Source: Plotosus lineatus
Lineage: Eukaryota; Chordata; Actinopteri; Siluriformes; Plotosidae
Reading direction: 5' to 3'
Assembly (NCBI GenBank): GCA_024760905.1
Contig: CM045733.1
Coordinates: 39,921,001-39,985,000, forward strand
DNA length: 64,000 bases
Both the position numbers and the translations under genes were made by a program. A model generated the notes under the pieces. The model did no database searches. It saw nothing but the letters and a program-made list of their open reading frames with translations, and was not told where the DNA came from. Of the stretch, positions 44,312-54,550 are shown piece by piece; position 1 is the stretch's first letter, and each line of letters begins with the position of its first letter.

Positions 44312-44689
44312 TTACAATTTCACAATAGCACAAGAAATAGTGCAAACAATGTGTAGAGCGCTCTTTACAAAATAAAAATAAAAATAAAATAGGCTTAGAG
44401 TCTCTGAGGTTCGAACCCTTAAGGTTTGATTTGTGTGAATTCGGGAGGTCTTTTCCAGGATTGTGATCCGTTTGGGATAAAGTGGTTTTATTTGTTCTTT
44501 TCTGGGATCCTGTGATTTGAAGTGGTTGGGTCTGTAGATACACTCTCGCATCCAGAGCAGCTGGCCACACTGCTTCTGGATCCGCCAAGAGTTCTCACTG
44601 GGTTTAGCTCGCCATCCGAGTCCGAAACCAGCTTCAAGATCAGATCCAGGTCCACTAAAAAAATCAGTCTGCACATACAGTACAGACAC
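44312..44689 (-). CDS. possible minus-strand coding segment, unidentified
   Basis: An open frame of 125 codons with a natural-looking middle part: 'QLLWMRECIYRPNHFKSQDP' followed by 'PLYPKRITILEKTSRIHTNQ'. A good AG acceptor context exists on the minus strand ('tgtgcag|actg' near 44670). The last ~25 codons are low-complexity. No family recognised. It may be an exon of an opposite-strand gene or a decayed transposon frame. Confidence 0.22.
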   Translation of the reverse strand: MSVLYVQTDFFSGPGSDLEAGFGLGWRAKPSENSWRIQKQCGQLLWMRECIYRPNHFKSQDPRKEQIKPLYPKRITILEKTSRIHTNQTLRVRTSETLSLFYFYFYFVKSALHIVCTISCAIVKL

Positions 44690-44699
44690 AATGAATAAA

Positions 44700-46060
44700 A
44701 TATTTCTTAACAGTAGTTTCTAAATAAAATGAGATCTCATAAAATGTTCAAATTCTTTTACATTGCTGTTTTAACACTGGTTTTACTTCCATGAATTCAA
44801 AATGTATTGCTATGTAGCATAACAAACAACCACAATATTTATTTAACCCTTTTTTCAAGGCATATGAAATTAAATTATTTCAAGTTTGTAACTTAATTGT
44901 TTTTAACAACTTATTTCTATGAAAAAACATAAATGAAATGACAAAAGTGCATGAAAGGCACTGAATGGAATGTAATACAAAACAAAAGTGCTTATCTGCA
45001 CTACTTTAGTGCATTAGCAAAAGTACTTCAACAAAAGCATTTAGAAAAATAAAATGTAAGGCTCATCTTGTGCACAGCACAATCTTTGTTGTGTACTCCG
45101 ACTGGTTTTAGCTTTTTAGAGACAAAAAAATAGTGCACACAGTTTTAAAAGTCACCATGTGTAAAGTTAGCATAGGTTTTTAAGCTAGCTTCATGTTGTA
45201 ATGACTCACCGGAGTTTCCAAGAAAACAAACACACTCCACCCGGTTTGATTGAGACAGAACAAAACACATACAAGGCTCTGAAAAGTACATAAACTTAGT
45301 TAAAACTTGTTAAAAGTTAACTTAAAAACATTTTGGATCGTTTGACTCACTTGTGTAGCTTGTCAAGTGCTCTGTGTATCCTGCTCTGCAGCACGCTCTG
45401 CTGTGCTTAGCGAGGTGCATGCAGCATGTGCTTATGATGGTTCAAGGGGACTAGGAAAACTATAGTGCTTTCAGGGAGCGGGTTTTTTTCCAATAAAATT
45501 AGTAACCATGTATTTATATGGGTTACATAGTAATAGTAGTTGTAGTATAATGGACGAAACATACTGTGATATTGGGCTTTTTCAAAATCTGCAGTACTTT
45601 GTCTGATTAACATTTTGGTGGATTTAAAAATGATTAACAGGTAATGAGAGAACTGAGCTAAGTGTGTGTTAATTTGTTAATGTTTAATCATATATTTTAT
45701 TGACGGATAAGAGGGAATCTGCAAAAAAACAACTTGATCACAACCTATCGCTTTACCTCGTTAAAGCACTTGAGCTGATTTAATTAAGATAGTCCTTTGT
45801 TCTTCCTTTCTGAAGAAGGTACTTGATTATGCTGAGAGGAAAAAAAAGAAAATCAGCAAGCGATTTATTTTTTAGGGTTTAAACTGTGCAAGTGAAGAGA
45901 TGAGATTAGATGAGCAGTGAGAGCATTGATTATGGTGATTATTCGTTGTGATACAACCTGGAAGCTTGGTCACCACTTTTTATATTGAATACTGATAAAT
46001 TACTGCAACATTTGCATCTCATGACCTTCTTTTTTAAAGTAAGTTAAATTTCTTCAATAT
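44700..46060. other. intron sequence, no feature seen
   Basis: AT-rich sequence. No repeat family or splice-bordered exon was recognised. Confidence 0.45.
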
Positions 46061-46063
46061 ACA

Positions 46064-46066
<3 letters not shown>

Positions 46067-46137
<71 letters not shown>
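46067..46137 (+). repeat. (GT)n directly followed by (AC)n, palindromic
   Basis: About 19 GT units meet about 16 AC units at 'gtgtacac'. The two arms are perfectly complementary and can form a long hairpin. Confidence 0.96.
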
Positions 46138-46142
<5 letters not shown>

Positions 46143-46425
46143 ATGGATATGGCGCAGGATTGCTGATCCTAAGGTTGGGGGTTCGAGTCCCCCCAAGGTT
46201 GTCACTGTCCCCCCAGTGCAGCTAACTGGGTTATCAAAGGCGGGCCATGTCTCTCATTGTCTATGGTGACCATTGCTGACTTTTGAAAGAGTAGGCTGCA
46301 AAGCCGTCAGCGTGTTTCTGTCCCTTGCTAAAAGGGTTGTGACAGGAAGGGAATCTGATGTAAAAACCCATGCCAAATCAATTGTGCTAATCAGATGATT
46401 TGCTGTGGCGAATCCGAAAAGAAAA
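46138..46425 (+). mobile_element. SINE family 1, tail A, head partly lost
   Basis: The B-box-like 'gggttcgagtcccc' and the body are present. Tail A ends 'gatgatttgctgtggcgaatccgaaaag'. The A-box region is replaced by the microsatellite. Confidence 0.87.
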
Positions 46426-46456
46426 AAAGAGATACATATGTGTATGTATATATACA

Positions 46457-46457
46457 T

Positions 46458-46523
<66 letters not shown>
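46457..46523 (+). repeat. (CA)n microsatellite
   Basis: About 33 CA units abutting the 5' edge of an RTE LINE fragment. Confidence 0.98.
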
Positions 46524-46528
<5 letters not shown>

Positions 46529-47510
46529 CTGGAGTGGCAGAGAAGTATGTTAGAGTGGTGCAGAAGATGGTGAGGTGTGCTGTCGGTGTTACAGAAGAGT
46601 TCAAGGTGGAGGTGAGACTGCATCAAGGATCAGTACTGAGCCCCCTTCTTGTTTGCTATATTGATGGACAGGTGAACAGACGTAAACAGAGAGGTAAACA
46701 AGATTCCCCATGGACTATGATGTTTGCCGATGACATTGTGATCTGTAGTGACAGCAGAGAACAAGTGCAGGAAAATCAAGAGAGGTGGAGGTATGCCTTG
46801 GAAAGGAAGGGAATGAAGGTTAGCCTCAGACAGAATACATGTGTGTGAATGACAAGGACCCAAGGGGAACGGTGAGGTTACAGGGAGCAGTGATAAGGAA
46901 GGTGGAGGATTTTAAGTACCTAGGCTCAACAATCCAGAGCAATTGAGAGTGTGGAAAAGAGGTGAAAAAGCGTGTGCAGGCAGGTTGGAATGGTTGGAGA
47001 AAAGTGTCTGGTGTGATGTGGGATAGGAAGGTATCGGAAAAAATGAAAGGAAACGTGTACAAGATGGTGTTGAGGCCAGCAATGTTGTATGGTTTAGAAA
47101 CAGTGGCGTTGAGGAAAAAACAGGAGGCAGAGCTGGAGGTAGCAGAGGTGAAAATGTTGAGGTTCTCTTTGGGAATAACGAGGATGGATGGCATCAGGAA
47201 CGAGCACATCAGAGGGACAGCACATGTAAGATGTTTTGAAGACAAAGTCAGAGAGCCTAGCTTGTGATGGTTTGGACATGTACAGAGGAGGGATAGTGAG
47301 TATATTGATAGTAGGATGCTGAGGTCGGAACTACCAGGCAGACGGCCCAGAGGAAGACCAAAGAGACAATTCATGGATGTGGTGAAGGAGGACATGAAGG
47401 TAGTAGGTGTAAGAGAAGAAGATGTAGAGGATAGGATGAGATGGAGATAGATGATTCGCTGTGGCAACCCCTGAAGGAAACAGCTGAAAGAAAAAGAAGA
47501 AAGAAGAAGA
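46524..47510 (+). pseudogene. RTE LINE, 3' fragment (copy 2)
   Basis: It starts in the RT domain ('SGVAEKYVRVVQKM') and includes 'VRLHQGSVLSPLL', 'WTMMFADDIVICSDS' (active-site Asp pair intact) and 'EDFKYLGSTIQSN' followed by a stop. It then continues 'KRVQAGWNGWRKVSGVMWDR', 'RPAMLYGLETVALRKKQE' and 'HVQRRDSEYIDSRMLRSEL'. Frame changes and stops are present. The 3' end 'gatgattcgctgtggcaacccctgaagg' is the sequence shared with SINE tail A. It retains the segment that is deleted from copy 1 near 61817. Confidence 0.9.
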
Positions 47511-47516
47511 TATACA

Positions 47517-48139
47517 CAGTGGTACCTCACCTTACTAAATTAATCCTTTCCAGAAGTGGTTTCGTAACCTGATTTTTTTGTAAGTTGAGCCGCAGTTTAC
47601 ATGTAAAAGGCCTGGTTTGTTTCAAGGCCCCCAATACTACCCTCTAAACCCTTTAAAAATTATAAACGTATACCTTTTATGGCCTCCTTCTGCTTCAATA
47701 TCGTACCGATGGTAGACAGGTAAGGCCATATTCCTTTGCGATATCACTCAACTGCATGCCATTACAGAAAAAAAAAAAAAAAAAAAAGTTTCAATGAACA
47801 CACTCGAAAAAACTCACGAAACAACAGTAACTCTATCCTTTATGCGTGTTAGAACTCGAAAGAACAATGGGTCGGCAAGCATCATGGGTATTATGAAGAT
47901 GCAGCTCCCTCCTAGCCAATGGGAAGCCAGTGGGGCGGGATGTTGGGAGATAGCCAAGGAGAGGCCAGCAAGGGATGTTGGAAGATAGCCAATGGGACAG
48001 CAACTCAAGCATTTTTTGAATTTTTAAGATGGCACTTTTGTAACGTGAATTTCTTTCGTAGCCAGAGACAGAAATTTTAGGTAAATGCATTTCGTAACCT
48101 GGATTTTTCTTTTGTTGGATTTTTCGTAAGGTGAGGTAC

Positions 48140-48144
<5 letters not shown>
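47517..48144 (-). mobile_element. MITE family M1, copy 2 (complete)
   Basis: The left end 'cagtggtacctcaccttac' and the inverted right end 'gtaaggtgaggtaccagtg' form the terminal repeats. Relative to copy 3 it is inverted. The interior carries three short repeats holding 'agccaatggga'-type CCAAT boxes and a GC box (47917-48000). No transposase. Tc1/mariner-like ends. Confidence 0.88.

Positions 48145-48192
<48 letters not shown>
48142..48192 (+). repeat. (GT)n microsatellite
   Basis: About 25 GT units grown from the terminal 'agtgtgtg' of the MITE. Confidence 0.97.
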
Positions 48193-48199
<7 letters not shown>

Positions 48200-48227
48200 A
48201 TAAATATATATACTAGTATACATACAT

Positions 48228-48315
48228 ACATATAGGGATCCCTCACTTTCCGCAGTTAATTGGAACCGAGATAACCACGCGACCATCGAAATCCGCGAAG
48301 TAGGATCACCCCCCC
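48228..48315 (+). mobile_element. DNA-transposon end fragment
   Basis: 'agggatccctcactttccgcagttaattggaacc' and 'aaatccgcgaagtagga' resemble one end of a common non-autonomous mariner/pogo-type repeat. The other end was not identified. Confidence 0.4.
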
Positions 48316-48680
48316 TACCCCCGACTGACGTATATGTACATGTCTATGTGTATATAATGTCAATAAATACATATTCATTGCTATAAATGCTTATAATAAC
48401 AATTAAACATTGAAAAAATAACATAAGATGGAAATAAAATATGAATACAGACGCTCTCCAACTCACCAGAGATACCAAGCTGTCCAAGGTCGAAAGTGAA
48501 AGTGAAAATGAAATGAAATTGAAGATCAAGTAGAAATGGAAATGGAATAAAATCTACAGAAAGATAGATCATAAATATAAGTATGAAAAATGACTAAACA
48601 TTATCCTTAGGTACACTTAATACTAGGCTCCGGCAGAGGGTGGGCGTGGCTGCATAGCGCGCACACGCAGATGCAACAAT
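48316..48680. other. no recognisable feature
   Basis: AT-rich, with a run of GAAA-rich short repeats near 48490-48540. Confidence 0.4.
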
Positions 48681-48683
48681 GTA

Positions 48684-49472
48684 CAGTAAAACCTCCGCTG
48701 ACGAACGCTTAAGCTCACAAACTTTTCGCCTCAAGAACATTAAATTTGCAAGCATATAGTGTCTGCTGACGAACTAGTTTTCGGCGGACGAACCAAACCA
48801 CGTGGTCGAACAGCGCCACAATGGCGGCCACGAGAAGTTGATGCACGCTCACGGCGTCACAGTTCGTCACCCCCTTTCTTTGAGTGCGGAAGTGGTTTGT
48901 GTTTGATAGACATTTTGGACCGTATTGAGTGTACTTTTGCTATTATGGGACCGAAAAAGACCCCACCACAGGCGGAGATCATTGAAAAACACGAACGAGG
49001 TGTGCGTTTGTGTGACTTAGCGTCCCAGTACCAGTACGCTAAGTCTACCATTGCTCCCATCCTTAAGAACAAGGAAGCTATTAAGGGTGCGTGTGTGGCT
49101 AAGGGTGTTTCCAAACAGTAGGCGTTTCCAAACACTCCTTCCAAACAGTAACTCCCTCCCTCCCTCCTCCTCCCACTCCATTCCATCAAGCCATCAATTA
49201 CTATCACAAAGGTAAATAAAACGACTTTATTATACAGTACAGTTTATTTCTTTAATTACAATACAATAGCACATTTATTATACATAAAATAAGGTATATT
49301 TTTGTGTAGTTTCAAGGCTTATTTAGTAGAAAATTATGTTTTATGGGGACCTGGGAACGGATTATTCTCATTTTAATGGTTTCTTATGGGAAATAAATGT
49401 TCGGAAGACGAACTTTTCGCCTTACACACACTTTCTGGGAACCAATTATGTTCGTGAGCTGAGGTATCACTG
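48684..49472 (+). mobile_element. pogo/Tigger element with partial HTH gene
   Basis: The left end 'cagtaaaacctccgctgacgaac' and the reverse complement of the right end 'cagtgatacctcagctcacgaac' match well. Both are flanked by TA (48682-48683, 49473-49474). The interior holds the first ~57 codons of a transposase only. Confidence 0.92.
48945..49121 (+). pseudogene. Tigger transposase N-terminus (CENP-B-like HTH)
   Basis: Starts 'MGPKKTPPQAEIIEKHERGV' and continues 'RLCDLASQYQYAKSTIAPIL' and 'KNKEAIKGACVAKGVSK', then a stop. This is the CENP-B N-terminal helix-turn-helix typical of pogo/Tigger transposases, which binds the element ends. The central DNA-binding and DDE domains are deleted. The methionine chosen is the standard family start. 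Open frame extends upstream but is not protein-like. Confidence 0.88.
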
Positions 49473-49621
49473 TATCTAGTTTTGATGGGAGATTTTGGGT
49501 TGTTTTTTTTGTTTTTTTTCCCCTTGCATAATTGGCCTTGTTTTTGTGACATTTTCCTTATTTTTTCCACTTATTCTTCCTTAATTTCCTTATTTTTAAT
49601 TCGATAAATATTTATTTACTA

Positions 49622-50655
49622 GTCCTTCTCAAAAAATTAGCATATTGTGATCAAGTTCATTATTTTCTGTAATGTACTTATAAAAATTAAACTTTCATAT
49701 ATTTTAAATTCATTACACATCAACTGAAATATTTCAGGTCTTTTATTGTTTTAATACTTAATACCTATCTCAAAAAATTAGCATATCATGAAAAGGTACT
49801 GTAAATGAGCTATTAACCTAATCATTCCAGACCTTGCGGGACCTGTGGAAGCAGTGGAATGGGCTACAGGTGCCGCATTCCCCAGGTCAAGCCCCTTTTG
49901 AACCAGAAACAGCGGCAGAAGTGCCTGACCTGGGCTACAGAGAAGCAGCACTGGACTGTGGCTCAGTGGTCCAAAGTACTTTTTTCGGATGAAAGCAAAT
50001 TTTGCATGTCATTCGGAAATCAAGGCGCCAGAGTCTGGAGGAAGACTGGGGAGAAGGAAATGCCAAAATGCCTGAAGTCCAGTGTCAAGTACCCACAGTC
50101 AGTGATGGTCTGGGGTGCCATGTCAGCTGCTGGTGTTGGTCCACTGTGTTTTATCAAGGGCAGGGTCAATGCAGCTGGCTATCAGGAGATTTTGGAGCAC
50201 TTCATGCTTCCATCTGCTGAAAAGCTTTATGAAGATGAAGATTTCATTTTTCAGCATGACTTGGCACCTGCTCACAGTGCCAAAACCACTGGTAAATGGT
50301 TTACTGACCATGGTATTACTGTGCTCAATTGGCCTGCCAATTCTCCTGACCTGAAGCCCATAGAGAATCTGTGGGATATTGTGAAGAGAAAGTTGAGATA
50401 CACCAGATCCAACACTGTGGATGAGCTTAAGGCCGCTATCAAAGCATCCTGGGCCTCCATAACACCTCAGCAGTGCCACAGGCTGATTGCCGCCATGCCA
50501 CGCCGCATTGAAGCAGTCATTTCTGCAAAAGGATTCCCGACCAAGATTGAGTGCATAACTGAACATAATTATTTGAAGGTTGACTTTTTTTGTATTAAAA
50601 ACACTTTTTTTTTTTAAATTGGTCGGATGAAATATGCTAATTTTTTGAGATAGGG
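49622..50655 (+). mobile_element. Tc1/mariner element, family T1, copy 2 (right end lost)
   Basis: The left outer and inner repeats ('ccttctcaaaaaattagcatat' and 'tctcaaaaaattagcatat') match copy 1. The inner right repeat ('atatgctaattttttgagatagg') is present. The outer right end is absent, and LINE sequence follows immediately. The part encoding the DNA-binding domain is deleted near 49826. Confidence 0.9.
49859..50617 (+). CDS. Tc1 transposase catalytic domain, intact but lacking the HTH (family T1, copy 2)
   Basis: An uninterrupted frame of 252 codons. 'MGYRCRIPQVKPLLNQKQRQ' leads into 'VLFSDESKFCMSFGNQG' (first Asp), 'VMVWGAMSAAGVGPLCFI', 'FIFQHDLAPAHSAKTTGKWF' (second Asp) and 'NSPDLKPIENLWDIVKRKL' (Glu). 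Thirty-four residues separate the second Asp and the Glu, the DD34E spacing of Tc1 enzymes. The N-terminal paired-like DNA-binding domain seen in copy 1 has been removed, so the product could not bind its ends normally. The last ~20 codons run into the element's right-hand non-coding part. Whether it is expressed is unknown. Confidence 0.9.
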   Translation: MGYRCRIPQVKPLLNQKQRQKCLTWATEKQHWTVAQWSKVLFSDESKFCMSFGNQGARVWRKTGEKEMPKCLKSSVKYPQSVMVWGAMSAAGVGPLCFIKGRVNAAGYQEILEHFMLPSAEKLYEDEDFIFQHDLAPAHSAKTTGKWFTDHGITVLNWPANSPDLKPIENLWDIVKRKLRYTRSNTVDELKAAIKASWASITPQQCHRLIAAMPRRIEAVISAKGFPTKIECITEHNYLKVDFFCIKNTFFF

Positions 50656-51656
50656 ATTCTTCAACTTCATTCCCCCAACGTAGACTCTCTTGGCTCATAA
50701 CAGCTTCATCAACATTCAAGACCATCGTCTCTGTTTTTGTATAAGACATCTTCAGACTAAAGCAGGAAAAAGTGTCATCATATATTTGGAGGACCTTTTG
50801 TAATTACTCTATCGATTCCGCAAATATTGCTTGATCGTCAGCATAAAGAAGTTCTGTAATTCTAGCTTCCCCTCTTGCTCTTGTGTTTTTCCGGAGTTCT
50901 CTTGGTGATACCTCATTGAGAATACAATACTTGATCTTAAATCCTGCCCATGGGTACACTTTCTCCACTTTGTATTTAGCAATTCTGACGACGAAGTCCA
51001 TATATATAATGAATAGAAATGGAGACTCCAAGGCACCCTGTCTGCATCCGACCTTTGTCTCAAACAGCTTGCTAGAACCTTTGAGGTATGCACATGTATT
51101 GGTGTATAGAGCTTTAAGGATAGCTACAATATGAGGACACTTTAATCTGTTTTCAAGACACTTCATTAGAGCTTCTCATGGTATCCAATTGTATGCTGCT
51201 TTTAGATCAATAAAAGCAACATAGAGTGGGGTTCCAGATTTTTTGTCTTTCTCAAGCACATGGCATATTATGAAGATTGTGTCATTAGTTGACCGGCTGG
51301 CGCGAAAACTAAATTGTGATGGTAGCAAAATATACTCGTATGCCTCCTGGGTTCTATCTACTATGGTTGCCGAAATGATCTTTGACAAAGTTGTAATAAT
51401 ACTAAGCCCCCTGTAATTCTTGGCGTAGGATCTGAGGCCACGCTTGTAAAGATAGGTGATGCTGGCAGTGAACCACCGGGTCGGTACTTGCAGGCAGGTC
51501 AGGTCAGATATGAGGGCATGCGCCGGGATGGCACTTCGCTGCGTCCACCAGCTGCCTCCACTCATCCTGCCGTCTCCTGGCGATCGACCAGGCCTGCGCA
51601 GGGCCCATACCCCCCGGCAGGGCAGCCCTCAGCTGCGACAACCACGTCGCAGGCGG

Positions 51657-53586
51657 TCATCCCCGCGATCGGCTCCAGCCACTAGGATGCCGAACGGACA
51701 GGATCCGGTGTGCTGGGTCCGAAGGCGGGAAACACGCCAAGTGCCCATAGTAGTGCAGCTGACGGTTGCAGATCAAGCAGGTTACTCTTACCATCCCCGC
51801 ATCCCCGAGCACCTTCTGGTTGGTAACAAAGTCCCACCAGCGGTATCCGAAGATGCGGCGAAGGGAAGTCGTAACAAAGGAGTCTAGTCGTCGTCCAAGC
51901 TCAACCGTAAGCGTCCATTTCTCACTTGAGCAGAGCAAGACAGGGAGCACAAGGGAGTGAAAGTCTCGGACTTTCGTCCGCCTGCTCAGATACTTCAACT
52001 GCCACACGGTCCTGTCCAGTGAGTCCATCGCCCCATAGGCTAGACCAAGTCGACGATTGATCTCGGCCCTGCAATCAGTGGAACGATGGACCACGCTGCC
52101 AAGGTAAGTGAAAGACTCCACGATCTCTACTCTTTCACAACCCACAGCGATCGAGTCAACAGCCGTATCCAAGAGGTCGCCGAAAGCCTGGCTCTTGGTT
52201 TTGATCCAGGAGACTCGCAAACCAAACGGTTCCACCTCCTCACCCAATGAAGAGAGAGTCTCCGTCAGGACGTCCACCATTTCCACGAAGATCACTGCAT
52301 CATTGGCAAAGTCCAGATCAGTAATCCGAACCTCAGAGAACGACACACCGCAAGCCGATCCACCCGATACCGCTGCCATGATCCAGTCCATTGCGGTACT
52401 GAAGAGAGTGGGGGCCAGAACACGCCCATGCCTCACTCCAGTCTCGACCGAAAAGAAATCAGATGTGGAGCCCCCACACCTCACAGCACTCTCTGTCCCA
52501 GAATACAGCGACGATATCAGCTGGACGAAAGCCGACGGGATCCCACGTAGACGAAGTATGCCCCAGAGGGCCTCCCTATCCACTGAGTCGAACGCCTTGC
52601 GAAAATCTATTGTCGGCAAGGAACCCCCTATCAAACTCCCGCAAGCGCTCGGATAGGACGCGGAGCGCCAGGATTTGGTCAACGGTAGACCTCTTTGGTG
52701 TGAACCCGGACTGTTCAGGGCACTGGTGCACTAGAAGCTGCTGACGGATCCTGTCCAGTAGAATCCGTGTGAAGACCTTACCCGGAACTGAGAGGAGAGT
52801 ACCCCCCAGTAACTGTTGCATTCTCGGGACAATGATGCCCCGTTTCCAGTCAGCTGGGATAACACCAGTGCTCCACACGGAGCACACAAGAACGAACAGC
52901 CACCTGAGGACGGTCTCACCTCCCGCCTTAAGCATTTCCACGTGGATACCACAAACTCCCGCAGATTTGCCATCTGCCAAGCGCCACACCGCCCTCCGAG
53001 TTTCCTCAAGAGTTGGTGGGTCGCAGTCTGGGGGAGGGTCGGCAACAATAGTTTCAGCATCCCCAATGGCCAGGCTCCGGGCGGGAGGGTCAGCACGATA
53101 CAACTCCTCAAAGTACTCGGCCCAACGAGTCCTCACTTCCGATTCTTCAGTAAGGACACTACCGTCTGCAGCTTTCACCGTCTGACATCGCAATGTGGAC
53201 CGAGAGGAACGGAGGCTCCGTAACGCCCTGTAATCCGGGCGAGAGTCACTCGAATTCAAGTGGCCCTCAACAGTCTCACAGAGATCGTGGACTGCAGCCT
53301 CCCGATCTCTTCGTAACACCTTGACGGCGTCGCGCTTCAGGTCCCTGGCCAGTCCAACTCTGCCGTCGAGTCGAGCCTGTCTCACTCTCTCGATGATGTC
53401 GATGGTCTCAGAGGAGATGGCTATTCCCGGTCGTTTGGGTGACCCCGATATGCAGCCACGGGACACCTCCAGGATGCAATCTCTGAAACCAGTCCAGAGA
53501 ACCTCCGTGCCCGCACCCGCGTCCAGATCCTCCAGGGATTCCCCAAGCCTACTGGCAAACTCCGAAGCCACATCAGGGTCCCTGAG
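51657..53586 (-). pseudogene. LINE L-d reverse transcriptase, active site altered
   Basis: The pre-RT and finger region is at 52576-53571 ('TLEETRRAVWRLADGKSAGV', 'GFTPKRSTVDQILALRVLSE'). A frame change near 52620 leads to 'DFRKAFDSVDREALWGILRL', 'VETGVRHGRVLAPTLFS' (usual RQGC is RHGR) and 'ITDLDFANDAVIFVE'. In the last block the first Asp of the F-A-D-D active site is Asn. The C-terminal 'FTYLGSVVHRSTDCRAEINR', 'LVLPVLLCSSEKWTLT' and 'LRRIFGYRWWDFVTN' follow. Loss of the Asp and the frame change make it inactive. Confidence 0.88.
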
Positions 53587-53589
53587 TCA

Positions 53590-54550
53590 GCTTATGTCAA
53601 ATCGCATTTGACGAGCCAAGGCTTTCTCAGGGCGCCTGAAGCCGATCTTCAGAGTCGCCACCAGAAGCCCGTGGTCACCCGAGAATAGCTGGGCACTTCT
53701 GAAGACACAGCAGTTCTGGACCAGCCGCCAGCGACTACCTATGAGAACATGGTCGATCTCCTTCCTAGTGACGCCGTCGTTGGAGTACCAAGTCCAGCGT
53801 CGCAGATCCGATCTCTGGAACCACGAGCCAGCAATCCTTAAGCCCCAACTTTTTGCGAAGTCAAGAAGCATTAAGGTGCTTTCATCATGGCGTCCAGAGA
53901 CGTGGGGACCGACACAAGCTTTGTAGCCATCCCGGTTAGTGCCAGTGGTCGCATTGAAGTCCCCCAGCACGATCAGGGTGTTCAGACGATCAGAGAACCC
54001 CCGACACCACCGAGTTGCGCTGGTCGTAGAAGGTTTCCTTCATAGATCGATCACTTACCCCGGTCGGAGCATACACTGCGACGATAGAGAGCGTCCCCAC
54101 TGTGTGAGTCACCTTCAGTCGCATAATACGCTCGTTGACCGGGACCCCCTGCGATACCAAAGGATCCAATCGATCAGCGACGGCAACTCCTTGAGTTTGA
54201 AGACCGTCGGCCCGGCCAGACCAGTAGTAGGTGTACCCACTGATACCTGTCTCGCCGGACCCAGGCCTCCGCACCTCAGAGAGGGCCGCAATGCCGACGC
54301 CAAGCAGACTAAGCTCCCTTGATACCAGAGGCAGATGAGAGTCGTCCCACAGGGAAGTCACGTTCCATGCGCCGACCCGGACCGACCGCCTCAGATTCAA
54401 CCGAGACGACCGAAAGCAGTTGGTGTCCGACACCTTTGCACCGCCCGCGTCACTCACCCTATCACACCCGACCTGGTTGCTCCAGGATTTCACCCCCATC
54501 ATGGAGTGGCGGTCCCAGAGGCTTTTCCCCACCCTCTCATACGACGCCAC
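53590..54550 (-). pseudogene. LINE L-d endonuclease domain
   Basis: From 54550: 'VRVGAWNVTSLWDDSHLPLV', 'VGIAALSEVRRPGSGETG' (catalytic Glu in S-E-V-R-R), 'GYTYYWSGRADG' and 'LSIVAVYAPTGVSD'. A shift near 53980 leads into 'LMLGDFNATTGTNRDGY' (intact G-D-F-N block) and 'TWYSNDGVTRKEIDHVLI', then 'FSGDHGLLVATLK'. These are the ordered blocks of an APE-type endonuclease that nicks the target site. A TGA at 53587-53589, where Arg is expected, separates it from the following region. Confidence 0.88.
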
